Shown piece after piece: positions 49,364 to 57,456 of a stretch of 64,000 bases of DNA. The stretch lies in contig DAIQOK010000006.1 of the NCBI GenBank assembly GCA_036787895.1, positions 1 to 64,000 on the forward strand, read 5' to 3'. The notes under the pieces were generated by a model. It did not search any database. It worked only from the letters and a program-made list of their open reading frames with translations, and had not been told where the DNA came from. Source of the stretch: UBA7662 sp036787895. GTDB taxonomy: Bacteria; Bacteroidota; Bacteroidia; UBA7662. Every line of letters begins with the position of its first letter. The first letter of the stretch is position 1. The translations under genes and the position numbers were made by a program.

Positions 49364-51858
49364 TGAAATTTTTGAAAACGCTGTTATGGGTCCTGTTGTT
49401 GACCCCATTAATCACATTCGGACAAATAAACCTCAATAATTTCGAGGTAGACTATTCGAAACCTAAAGATTATACCATTGGTGGTATTACGGTAACCGGC
49501 ACCCAGTTTTTGGATAAGGAAGTACTTATCCTGCTATCCGGTTTGCGTATAGGCGAAAAAATTACTGTACCTGGCGATAAAATTTCTAAAGCTGTACAAA
49601 ATCTGTGGAAGCAGGGTTTGTTCGGTGATGTGCAGGTTTTGGTCGATCGTGTTGAAGGCGACAATATCTTCTTTACTTTTCATCTGGAAGAAAAGCCGCG
49701 ACTGGCAAGATTTGCTTTTAGCCGTAACTTGAAAAAGAGCCGTGTTGAAGACCTCAACGACATGGTAAAGGCTTACAAGGGTAAAATTGTAACCGAAAGT
49801 ATGAAGGTAACCGCTACCCAAATGTTTCGTTCTTTTTATGAAGAAAAGGGGTTTTGGGATGCGCAGATTGAAATTGCTGAAGTGCCTGATACCAATTTAA
49901 GTAACGCCGTGGTATTGCGAGTTACGATTAAACCCGGAAAAAAAGTTAAAATCGGGGAGATTGCCATCAGTGGCAACGAGGCTATCAGCAACCGAAAGGT
50001 GCGCAAGACATTAAAAGGAACTAAAGAGTTTCAGTGGTTTAATGTGTTCAGAAACGCCAAGTTCCAGGAAGACAAGTTTGAAGAAGACAAGGAAAACCTA
50101 CTAGCTAAATACCTGTCGTTAGGTTATCGGGATGCCAAAATCACGCGTGATACAGTTTATAAATTGCCAAACAACCGCTTTAAAATTGAATTGGCCATCA
50201 GTGAAGGCAAAAAATATTACTTTCGGGAAATCAGCTTTTCGGGCAACAGCCTATATCCCGATTCGGTTTTACATCGTATTCTGGGCATAGAGCGGGGAGA
50301 TGTTTACAACCAGGAAACCCTAACTGCCCGCCTCCAAATTGATCCTGCCGGCCGGGATATCTCCAGCATCTATATGGATGATGGTTATCTGTTTTTTCAA
50401 ATCAATCCGGTTGAAGTTAAGGTAGAAGGCGATTCCATCGATATGGAGATACGGATCTATGAAGGTTCGCAGGCTACAATCAGTAAGGTAACCGTTCAGG
50501 GTAACGACAAAACCAGCGACCATGTAATAATTCGTGAATTACGTACCCGGCCAGGCCAAAAGTTCAGTAGGAGTGATGTGATTCGTACCACACGTGAATT
50601 AAGTCAGCTGGGGTATTTTGACCCAGAACAAATTGGTGTAACCCCTATTCCGAACCCCGTTACAGGAACGGTGGATATTGAGTATAAAGTTGCGGAACGC
50701 TCGAACGACCAGATAGAATTGTCGGGCGGTTGGGGTGCAGGCCAGATTGTGGGTTCTTTGGGCTTGGTGCTGAATAATTTCTCGGCGCGTAAAATGTTCG
50801 AAGCAGAAGCCTGGTCGCCGGTGCCATCGGGTGATGGCCAACGTTTGAGTTTGCGGATACAGTCGAATGGCCGATTCTTTCAATCATACAATGCTTCATT
50901 TACTGAACCTTGGTTGGGTGGTAAAAAGCCCAATGCTCTTACTGTAAGTGCTTATACTTCAATTCAGTCGAATGGTTTCCCGGGTGGCGATAGCCGCAGA
51001 CAAGAAATCCGAATTCAAGGGGTAAGTGTGAGCTTAGGTAAACGTTTGAAGGTGCCCGACGACTTTTTTACGCTCGTTCACTCGGTGAATTATCAACGCT
51101 TTTTATTGACCAACAACACCCAAACTTTCTTTTTGCCCGATGGTGTATCCAATAATTTCTTTTTTAAGGAAACCATTGCCCGTAACTCAGTAGATCAACC
51201 TATCTACCCGCGGTCAGGATCAAATATTTCGTTGAGTTTGCAAATTACACCTCCCTATTCATTGCTGGGGCGCAAGGACTTCAGTGATTTACCTGCCTCT
51301 GAAAAATACAAGTGGGTAGAATATCATAAATGGCGTTTTGATGCCAATTATTTCGTCCGAATAGTCGGCGATTTGGTCTTGATGTCGCGTATACAATATG
51401 GAATACTTGGCAATTTCGATAAAAATTATGGCAATGTGCCATTTGGTCGTTTTTATGTCGGTGGTGACGGAATTATGGGTTTCCAGCTCGACGACAGGGA
51501 ACTCATAGGGCTGCGAGGCTATCAGAACAACACACTCACACCGAGGGATGCAGCAACCAATCAGTTTTTTGGTGCTACTTCATTCCAAAAATACACCATG
51601 GAATTGAGGTATCCGATTACACTTAATCCCAGCGCGACTATTTATGTGACCTCCTTTTTGGAAGGTGGTAACAGTTTTGCCAATATGAAGAGCTTCGATC
51701 CGTTTAGAAACTTCCGATCGGCAGGTGCGGGTATTCGGGTATTTTTACCCATGTTTGGTTTGTTGGGTGTTGACTGGGGTTACGGTTTTGATGCTGTTAA
51801 TGGGCTTCCATCGGCTAACAAAGGCAATATCCACATCTCTATTGGTCAAACCTTTTAA
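49363..51858 (+). CDS. bamA: Outer-membrane protein assembly factor BamA
   Basis: Central barrel of the machine that inserts beta-barrels into the outer membrane. It has 831 residues. The ATG at 49363, overlapping the uppS stop, gives a signal (MKFLKTLLWVLLLTPLITFG). POTRA domains cover about residues 30-430 (for example GGITVTGTQFLDKEVLILLS, IGEIAISGNEAISNRKVRKT, ISKVTVQGNDKTSDHVIIRE). The Omp85 barrel follows, with GGWGAGQIVGSLGLVLNNFS, LIGLRGYQNN as the (V/L)RG(F/Y) loop-6 motif, and a C-terminal aromatic residue (...NIHISIGQTF). Two Skp-like chaperones follow immediately. Confidence 0.95.
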   Translation: MKFLKTLLWVLLLTPLITFGQINLNNFEVDYSKPKDYTIGGITVTGTQFLDKEVLILLSGLRIGEKITVPGDKISKAVQNLWKQGLFGDVQVLVDRVEGDNIFFTFHLEEKPRLARFAFSRNLKKSRVEDLNDMVKAYKGKIVTESMKVTATQMFRSFYEEKGFWDAQIEIAEVPDTNLSNAVVLRVTIKPGKKVKIGEIAISGNEAISNRKVRKTLKGTKEFQWFNVFRNAKFQEDKFEEDKENLLAKYLSLGYRDAKITRDTVYKLPNNRFKIELAISEGKKYYFREISFSGNSLYPDSVLHRILGIERGDVYNQETLTARLQIDPAGRDISSIYMDDGYLFFQINPVEVKVEGDSIDMEIRIYEGSQATISKVTVQGNDKTSDHVIIRELRTRPGQKFSRSDVIRTTRELSQLGYFDPEQIGVTPIPNPVTGTVDIEYKVAERSNDQIELSGGWGAGQIVGSLGLVLNNFSARKMFEAEAWSPVPSGDGQRLSLRIQSNGRFFQSYNASFTEPWLGGKKPNALTVSAYTSIQSNGFPGGDSRRQEIRIQGVSVSLGKRLKVPDDFFTLVHSVNYQRFLLTNNTQTFFLPDGVSNNFFFKETIARNSVDQPIYPRSGSNISLSLQITPPYSLLGRKDFSDLPASEKYKWVEYHKWRFDANYFVRIVGDLVLMSRIQYGILGNFDKNYGNVPFGRFYVGGDGIMGFQLDDRELIGLRGYQNNTLTPRDAATNQFFGATSFQKYTMELRYPITLNPSATIYVTSFLEGGNSFANMKSFDPFRNFRSAGAGIRVFLPMFGLLGVDWGYGFDAVNGLPSANKGNIHISIGQTF

Positions 51859-51868
51859 GTAGATTCCC

Positions 51869-52438
51869 ATGAAGAAGTTCATCCTTGGCATGGTATTTAT
51901 TCTGATGCTGGCAGGCACAGTCGAAGCACAACGCTTCGCCTATGTCGACAGCGAGTACATCTTGGAACAAATGCCCGAGTATAAGGCAGCACAAACCGAA
52001 CTGGATGTGCTGGCCGAACAGTGGTCGAAGGAAATTGAGGAAAAACGAATAGAAATCGACCGCCTTTACCGGGCCCTTCAAGCCGAGCTGGTGTTACTCA
52101 CTGAAGCCATGCGAAAAGAAAGGGAGGCCACCATTAAGCAGAAAGAACAGGAAGCCAATGAGTTGCAGCGCAAACGATTTGGTTACGAAGGAGAACTCTT
52201 CGAAAAGCAGAAACAATTGATCAAACCCGTACAGGATAAAGTCTACGATGCCGTGCAGAAATACGCCCGTGATAAAGGTTATGATGTGATTTTTGATCGG
52301 GCAGGAGAATTCACCATGTTGTATGCCAATCCGAAACTCGACAAAAGCGACGAAGTGCTGGAAGTCATGGGTGTCGCCAAAAAAGCACCAACCGGGGGAC
52401 CTTCCAGTCGGCCCGGGGCCAACACCAATAAAAAGTAA
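51869..52438 (+). CDS. OmpH/Skp-family periplasmic chaperone, first copy
   Basis: Periplasmic chaperone for outer-membrane proteins, 189 residues. The signal MKKFILGMVFILMLAGTVEA is followed by QRFAYVDSEYILEQMPEYKA, the classic Skp start, then a long coiled-coil tentacle (LDVLAEQWSKEIEEKRIEID ... KQKEQEANELQRKRFG) and a closing strand (YDVIFDRAGEFTMLYANPKL). The C-terminal 20 residues are Pro/Gly/Ser-rich and polar. It begins 10 nt after bamA, and a second copy follows. Confidence 0.92.
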   Translation: MKKFILGMVFILMLAGTVEAQRFAYVDSEYILEQMPEYKAAQTELDVLAEQWSKEIEEKRIEIDRLYRALQAELVLLTEAMRKEREATIKQKEQEANELQRKRFGYEGELFEKQKQLIKPVQDKVYDAVQKYARDKGYDVIFDRAGEFTMLYANPKLDKSDEVLEVMGVAKKAPTGGPSSRPGANTNKK

Positions 52439-52468
52439 ACTATATTTAAACTCTCAAAGCAACATACC

Positions 52469-53011
52469 ATGTCAATCTTTAAAAAAATCAGCGTAATCGC
52501 TTTTGTTTTGCTCATCAGCCAGGCGGCCATGGCACAAACGAAACTGGGCCATATCAATTCTTCGGAATTGGTGGGCATGATGCCTGAAACCAAAGTAGCC
52601 GACGATAGCCTGAAACGTTATACCGAAGATTTGAACAGTCAGCTGCAAATGATGCTTGCCGAGCTGCAAAACAAATACCAGGAGTTTCAGTCGAAACAAT
52701 CGACCATGTCGGAAGCCGTTCGTGAATACCGCGCCAAAGAAATTCAGGACTTACAAACCAATATCGACAACTTCCAGCAGCGTGCCCAGCAGGATATCGC
52801 TAAAAAGAAAGAAGATGTTTATGGTCCGATATTCAAAAAAGCTGAGCAAGCCATTAAAGACGTGGCTACCGAAGGAAAATTCAGCTATGTCTTTGATACC
52901 AGTTCAGGTTCAGTATTGCACTTCAATGAGTCAGACAACATCATGGATGCCGTAAAAAAGAAGCTGAACATAACGGCAGAAACCCCTAAAAAGGACAGCA
53001 CCAAGAAGTAA
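52469..53011 (+). CDS. OmpH/Skp-family periplasmic chaperone, second copy
   Basis: Second Skp-like chaperone, 180 residues. Signal FKKISVIAFVLLISQAAMA, then QTKLGHINSSELVGMMPETK, coiled coil (QLQMMLAELQNKYQEFQSKQ; LQTNIDNFQQRAQQDIAKKK) and closing region SYVFDTSSGSVLHFNESDNI. Two adjacent copies downstream of bamA are normal for Bacteroidota; mixed trimers are possible but unproven. A terminator lies about 20 nt after the stop. Confidence 0.92.
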   Translation: MSIFKKISVIAFVLLISQAAMAQTKLGHINSSELVGMMPETKVADDSLKRYTEDLNSQLQMMLAELQNKYQEFQSKQSTMSEAVREYRAKEIQDLQTNIDNFQQRAQQDIAKKKEDVYGPIFKKAEQAIKDVATEGKFSYVFDTSSGSVLHFNESDNIMDAVKKKLNITAETPKKDSTKK

Positions 53012-53031
53012 TTCAATTCATCTACTCCTGT

Positions 53032-53058
53032 GCCCCGGATTTTATTCGGGGCTTTTTT
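53032..53058 (+). terminator. Intrinsic terminator after bamA-skp block
   Basis: An 8-bp GC-rich stem (gccccgga / ttcggggc) with a 6-nt loop, directly followed by six T residues. Confidence 0.88.
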
Positions 53059-53168
53059 ATGGCCTGATTAAAGAATCTTCAGCGTAACACATTAAAACGA
53101 GTTAAAAGACAGCCTTTGCTTGATTTTGGGCTTGTTCATTAACATATTATTGATTTACTTTGATTGGT

Positions 53169-55157
53169 ATGCACGTTAATAAGCTAGGAATGTTCAATTA
53201 TTCTCTGAGAGGTTATTCCCTTCTTCTCTTTGTTTTTTGTTTGCTGATCGGCGGAACAGTAAATGCACAAATATCTGCAGGTGACCGGGCTTTCGAAGTT
53301 GAAAGTTATATGGTGGCTGCTGAAGCTTATAAAAAAGCTACTAAAAGCAAGGACAATAAGGCACGTGCTACCTATATGGTAGCAGAGTGTTATCGTTTAG
53401 CCAATGATTTTAAGGTAGCCGAAAGCTGGTATGCCCGTGCCATCAAGGCGGGTTATGACGGTGGTGAATTGTATCTGAACTATGCTCACGTGCTGCGTGG
53501 TTTGGAGAAATACGATGAAGCTATTGAACAATACAATACCTACCTCGGAATTAATCCTGGTGATAGCCGGGTGAAGTGGTTGTTGGAAAGTTGTAAGTTG
53601 GCCAAAACCTGGATAAATACACCTTCGCGTTATGAAGTAAATAATATGCGGGTGTTCAATTCAAGGCAATCTGATTACGGTTTAATGTTGTATAAAAACA
53701 ACGGTGTACTGGTAAGCTCAACCCGCGAAGACGCCACCGGTAAAAAAATCTACGGTCGGATCGGTGAAGATTTTAGTGACATTTTTGAGAGTTATGTGGA
53801 TCGCAAGGGTAAATGGAGCAAACTGAAAGTATTGGAGGGTGATGTAAATACCCCCATGAATGAAGGTACAGTAGCTACTAACCGCTTGGGTACCATTATG
53901 TATTTCACACGTTGCAGCAGCAAAACCGGAGAATGCCGGATTTATATGGCGCGTAAGCAGGGTTTGAAATGGGGCAATTCCGAATTGGTCTCGATTTTTG
54001 GCGATAGCATCAATGTGGGTCAGCCAACCTTGAGCCGCGACCAAAAGAAATTATACTTTGTGGCCGACAATGCCGAAGGCGGTTATGGTGGCAAGGACAT
54101 TTGGTTTATGAACCGCGGTCGCACCGAATGGGAAGCGCCAATTAACCTTGGTCCGGTAGTGAATACAGGCGATGATGAGATGTTCCCCTACATCCACGAG
54201 ACAGAGAATATTCTCTATTTTGCTTCCGACGGTCATCCTGGTATGGGTGGATTGGATGTGTTTTATACCGAAGGTGAAGGCACCGAATGGGCCAAGCCGG
54301 AGAATATGAAGTATCCTATCAACTCGGGTGCCGACGACTTTGCCTTCGTAGCCAATGCCCGGCGCGACAAAGGATTTTTGAGCTCTAACCGCCCCGGAGG
54401 ACGCGGCAGCGACGATATTTGGCAATGGGTACTTACACCGCTGGTGTTTAACCTGAGCGGCATGGTGTACGATGACTCCACCCGTCGTCCATTGTCGGGC
54501 GCAGAGGTGAAGCTGATTATGCCTGACAGCACCTATATGGATGCCATCACCGACAATAGGGGTAATTATACCTTTAAGTTGCGGGAAGACATGAACTACC
54601 GCATCGAGGTAACCCGCCGCGAATATTTCGCTGAGGATACCGTGGTAAGTACGAAAAAAATGGAAGTTTCGAAGGATTTTGTCATCAATATACCTTTGAA
54701 ACTGGTTCCTATCGAAGAGATTACTTTGCAAGACATCTTGTATGACTTCAATAGCGATAAACTCACACCGGCGTCGAAAGAAAACCTGAAGGTGTTGGTA
54801 GCCATGATGAAAAAATCGGAAAACCTGATTATCGCCATCAATTCACATACCGACTCACGTGGTTCGGATGAATATAACCTGGAACTTTCTCAGCGTCGTG
54901 CCCAATCGGTGGTGAATCACCTGATCGAAAACGGTATTGACTCTGCCCGATTGGTGGCCAAAGGATATGGTGAAACCCAACTGCTGAACCGTTGCTCCAA
55001 TGGCGTGAATTGTAGCGACGCCGAGCACCAACTCAATCGCCGTACCACCTTCAAGGTCATCTCGTCTAACTTCAAGGGCATTATCAAATACCGTCGTGTG
55101 ACGGGTGAAGAAACCCAGGAAGGCGATGAAATATTCACTGATCCGAATAAGGAGTAG
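53169..55157 (+). CDS. OmpA-family protein with TPR, PD40 propeller and regulatory-like domain (PorE-like)
   Basis: Envelope protein of 662 residues matching the layout of PorE, a T9SS component of Porphyromonas. A signal segment (SLLLFVFCLLIGGTVNAQ) is followed by TPR repeats (about residues 35-150: AAEAYKKATKSKDNKARATY, LYLNYAHVLRGLEKYDEAIE). A PD40/WD40-like beta-propeller comes next (GQPTLSRDQKKLYFVADNA, GGLDVFYTEGEGTEWAKPEN), then a carboxypeptidase-regulatory-like domain (SGMVYDDSTRRPLSGAEVKL). The last domain is OmpA-like (LYDFNSDKLTPASKENLKVL, NSHTDSRGSDEYNLELSQRR) and binds peptidoglycan. ATG 53169 or 53190 could be the start; the TTG at 53160 is less likely. Other Bacteroidota proteins share this layout, so PorE is a best guess. 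Confidence 0.88.
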   Translation: MHVNKLGMFNYSLRGYSLLLFVFCLLIGGTVNAQISAGDRAFEVESYMVAAEAYKKATKSKDNKARATYMVAECYRLANDFKVAESWYARAIKAGYDGGELYLNYAHVLRGLEKYDEAIEQYNTYLGINPGDSRVKWLLESCKLAKTWINTPSRYEVNNMRVFNSRQSDYGLMLYKNNGVLVSSTREDATGKKIYGRIGEDFSDIFESYVDRKGKWSKLKVLEGDVNTPMNEGTVATNRLGTIMYFTRCSSKTGECRIYMARKQGLKWGNSELVSIFGDSINVGQPTLSRDQKKLYFVADNAEGGYGGKDIWFMNRGRTEWEAPINLGPVVNTGDDEMFPYIHETENILYFASDGHPGMGGLDVFYTEGEGTEWAKPENMKYPINSGADDFAFVANARRDKGFLSSNRPGGRGSDDIWQWVLTPLVFNLSGMVYDDSTRRPLSGAEVKLIMPDSTYMDAITDNRGNYTFKLREDMNYRIEVTRREYFAEDTVVSTKKMEVSKDFVINIPLKLVPIEEITLQDILYDFNSDKLTPASKENLKVLVAMMKKSENLIIAINSHTDSRGSDEYNLELSQRRAQSVVNHLIENGIDSARLVAKGYGETQLLNRCSNGVNCSDAEHQLNRRTTFKVISSNFKGIIKYRRVTGEETQEGDEIFTDPNKE

Positions 55158-55167
55158 AATAACTGCT

Positions 55168-55207
55168 AAAAATGAAAAGGGCAAAGTAACTTTGCCCTTT
55201 CATTTTT
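55168..55207 (+). terminator. Intrinsic terminator, overlapping the purM -7 box
   Basis: A long inverted repeat (aaaaatgaaaagggcaaag / ctttgccctttcattttt, one bulged A) with a 3-nt loop and a T run, between the PorE-like gene and purM. Confidence 0.9.
55187..55194 (+). promoter_or_regulatory. Candidate purM -7 box (TAACTTTG) inside terminator hairpin
   Basis: TAACTTTG fits TAnnTTTG. It forms the loop and the start of the right arm of the upstream terminator and ends 17 nt before the purM ATG. No other candidate promoter exists in the 54-nt gap. Confidence 0.4.
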
Positions 55208-55211
55208 TACG

Positions 55212-56387
55212 ATGAGCCAGTCGAAATACAACCAGCGCGGCGTATCAGCCACCAAAGAAGACGTTCACAAAGCCATTGCCAATCTCGATAAGGGTTTGTA
55301 TCCGAAGGCCTTTTGCAAAATTTTGCCCGATTTTTTGGGTCAGGATGCCGATTGGTGTAACATCATCCATGCCGATGGCGCCGGTACCAAGTCTTCTTTG
55401 GCTTATCTGTATTGGAAAGAAACCGGCGATTTAAGTGTGTGGAAGGGCATCGCCCAGGACGCAGTAGTGATGAATCTCGACGATTTATTATGCGTAGGTG
55501 CTACCGATCATTTTTTACTTTCATCCACCATTGGTCGCAATAAAAACCTGGTTACGGGTGAAGTCATCAGTGCAATTATCAGTGGTACCCAGGAATTTAT
55601 TGAGGAGATGGCCGAACAGGGCGTGAACATTTATTTTGGCGGCGGAGAAACGGCCGATGTGGGCGATTTAGTACGGACCATTATCGTTGATTCGACCGTT
55701 ACTGCGCGTATGAAACGCCAGGATGTGATTTCAAACGATCGTATTCAAGCCGGTGATGTGATCGTTGGTTTGTCGTCGTTTGGGCAAGCGACTTATGAAA
55801 CGGCTTACAACGGCGGTATGGGTTCGAACGGACTCACTTCCGCCCGTCACGATGTATTTGCCAAATATCTCGCAGCAAAATACCCCGAGAGTTACGATGC
55901 ACTCGTGAACGAAAAACTGGTTTACAGCGGATCCAAAAAGCTAACTGATAGCGTTGCTGACAGTCCTTTAGATGCAGGTAAATTGGTGCTTTCACCTACC
56001 CGTACTTACGCTCCCATTCTCAAACCGTTAATTGCTGAATTAGGTCAGGAGATACACGGTTTGGTACACTGTTCAGGGGGCGCGCAAACCAAAGTGCTGC
56101 ATTTTGTAGATAAAGTGAAAGTGGTAAAGGATAGTTTATTCGAAACACCGCCACTTTTCCGCATGATACAGCAGGAGTCGGGTACCGACTGGAAAGAGAT
56201 GTACCAGGTTTTTAATATGGGCCACCGCATGGAGGTTTATCTCTCCGAAAAACATGCGGATAAGGTCATCACCCTTTCAAAATCGATGGGTGTAGATGCA
56301 CAATTAATTGGTCGGGTAGAAGCCCAGGCTGACGGAGCATCGGTGCATATTCATTCGGCCCACGGCGACTTTGTTTACCAGTCGTAG
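55212..56387 (+). CDS. purM: Phosphoribosylformylglycinamidine cyclo-ligase (AIR synthetase)
   Basis: Closes the imidazole ring in purine synthesis (formylglycinamidine ribotide plus ATP to aminoimidazole ribotide). It has 391 residues, longer than the E. coli enzyme, as usual in Bacteroidota. Motifs: SKYNQRGVSATKEDVHKAIA, ADGAGTKSSLAYLYWKETGD, AQDAVVMNLDDLLCVGATDH, the glycine-rich NIYFGGGETADVGDL, and GLVHCSGGAQTKVLHFVDK. The N-terminal A-domain and C-terminal substrate domain are both complete. Its last 13 nt overlap the 3' end of the convergent glycosyltransferase gene. Confidence 0.92.
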   Translation: MSQSKYNQRGVSATKEDVHKAIANLDKGLYPKAFCKILPDFLGQDADWCNIIHADGAGTKSSLAYLYWKETGDLSVWKGIAQDAVVMNLDDLLCVGATDHFLLSSTIGRNKNLVTGEVISAIISGTQEFIEEMAEQGVNIYFGGGETADVGDLVRTIIVDSTVTARMKRQDVISNDRIQAGDVIVGLSSFGQATYETAYNGGMGSNGLTSARHDVFAKYLAAKYPESYDALVNEKLVYSGSKKLTDSVADSPLDAGKLVLSPTRTYAPILKPLIAELGQEIHGLVHCSGGAQTKVLHFVDKVKVVKDSLFETPPLFRMIQQESGTDWKEMYQVFNMGHRMEVYLSEKHADKVITLSKSMGVDAQLIGRVEAQADGASVHIHSAHGDFVYQS

Positions 56388-57334
56388 GCCAGCAGGGTTT
56401 TGTGTTGGTCGGCAGCTACAAAAGGTGCCTTTTCATTTATTTTTTCACCATTAAGCACCTTTTCGTAATAGGTCAGATAAGCTTTCGCCATGCTCAGGTG
56501 ATTAAAGCGGTCGACCACATAATGGTGACAAAGTTTCCGGCTGTAATAGGGCAGTTGTTTTAGAGCTTCGGCCAATTCATGGCCATGTACACTTAAAAAA
56601 CCTACTTCTTCTGTAATCAATTCAGGCATGCTGCCATAAGGCGTGGCAAAAACCGGATTGCCATAATAAAGCGCTTCGATGGGTGCCAAACCAAAAGGTT
56701 CGTGCCAGCGGATGGGGTTCAGCAGCGCCAGACCATGATTGAGTAGGGCTGTTTTTTTGGCGCCGCCTACCTGCCCTCTGAAACGTAGGTGACGATTAAA
56801 GATGAGTTTATGTCCGCCTATAACTTCCAATTTGGTGGCAGTATGTTTGGCGATGGCTATGGCACCATTTACATTTTTTTCTTTGCGCGAAGTTTTGGCT
56901 AAAAAAAGGAGGTGACGTCTTTCTTTTTGCCAGTCTACGGCGCCATATTCATCCCAGTCGAGCCCATTGTAAACAAAAGCCTCGCTATTGTGCCGCCGCG
57001 CATGATCGGCAGTGAGGAAGACGGTATTCTGCATAAACTGCTCACCAGCTTCGCCATTACCATGTATGGTAACCAGGTAGGGGAAGGCAGGGGCGGTTGC
57101 AATGGGAAAGTGGATATGCACCAGGTCGATGCCTTCAGGGATTTGTTTGGCAAGCGGTACAGCATCATTATAGGTATACACCTCAGCAAAGGGACATGCA
57201 GAGCCTTTAGCGACCAAATAACTCACCTGATGTCCCAAAGCTACCAGTGCTTTACCCAGCGCCCAGATGACGCGTTCGGTGCCTCCGTATTTGAGTGCAG
57301 GAATGCGGGTGTTGTTGACGAGGAGGATATGCAT
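56375..57334 (-). CDS. GT4-family glycosyltransferase
   Basis: Retaining glycosyltransferase of 319 residues with a GT-B fold. The start at 57334 gives MHILLVNNTRIPALKYGGTE, with the acceptor-side loop KYGGTERVIW; the longer frame adds ten residues of the palindrome region. The donor side has LLFLAKTSRKEKNVNGAIAI (the conserved strand and basic residues), KLEVIGGHK, and NPIRWHEPFGLAPIEALYYG with the EPFGLAPIEA signature. The chain resembles small cytosolic GT4 enzymes; the sugar and acceptor are unknown. It is the last gene of the pheT-rny strand and is separated from rny by a palindrome. Confidence 0.85.
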   Translation of the reverse strand: MHILLVNNTRIPALKYGGTERVIWALGKALVALGHQVSYLVAKGSACPFAEVYTYNDAVPLAKQIPEGIDLVHIHFPIATAPAFPYLVTIHGNGEAGEQFMQNTVFLTADHARRHNSEAFVYNGLDWDEYGAVDWQKERRHLLFLAKTSRKEKNVNGAIAIAKHTATKLEVIGGHKLIFNRHLRFRGQVGGAKKTALLNHGLALLNPIRWHEPFGLAPIEALYYGNPVFATPYGSMPELITEEVGFLSVHGHELAEALKQLPYYSRKLCHHYVVDRFNHLSMAKAYLTYYEKVLNGEKINEKAPFVAADQHKTLLAYDW

Positions 57335-57354
57335 TTCTCTTCGAATTGAAATCC

Positions 57355-57451
57355 GCGATAGCACGCAGATAACGCGGACCCGTAGGGCACAGATTTACGC
57401 AGATAAAATCCGCGTAAATCCATCAAATCCGCGTTATCTGCGGCCTATCGC
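57355..57451. repeat. Large imperfect palindrome between rny and glycosyltransferase gene
   Basis: Nested inverted repeats: outer gcgata / tatcgc (57355 and 57446), middle cgcagataacgcgga / tccgcgttatctgcg (57364 and 57428), inner gatttacgc / gcgtaaatc. The element is made of variants of one short word (cgcagat, aatccgcg) and ends 6 nt before the rny stop. It resembles dispersed REP-like palindromes. It could also end or protect the rny transcript. Confidence 0.85.
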
Positions 57452-57456
57452 TGAGC

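Noticed and set aside
57355..57451. Repeated short words suggesting a CRISPR array or tRNA
   Set aside because: There are no regular spacers, the units are inverted and of unequal length, and no acceptor or T-loop pattern is seen. It is a palindrome.
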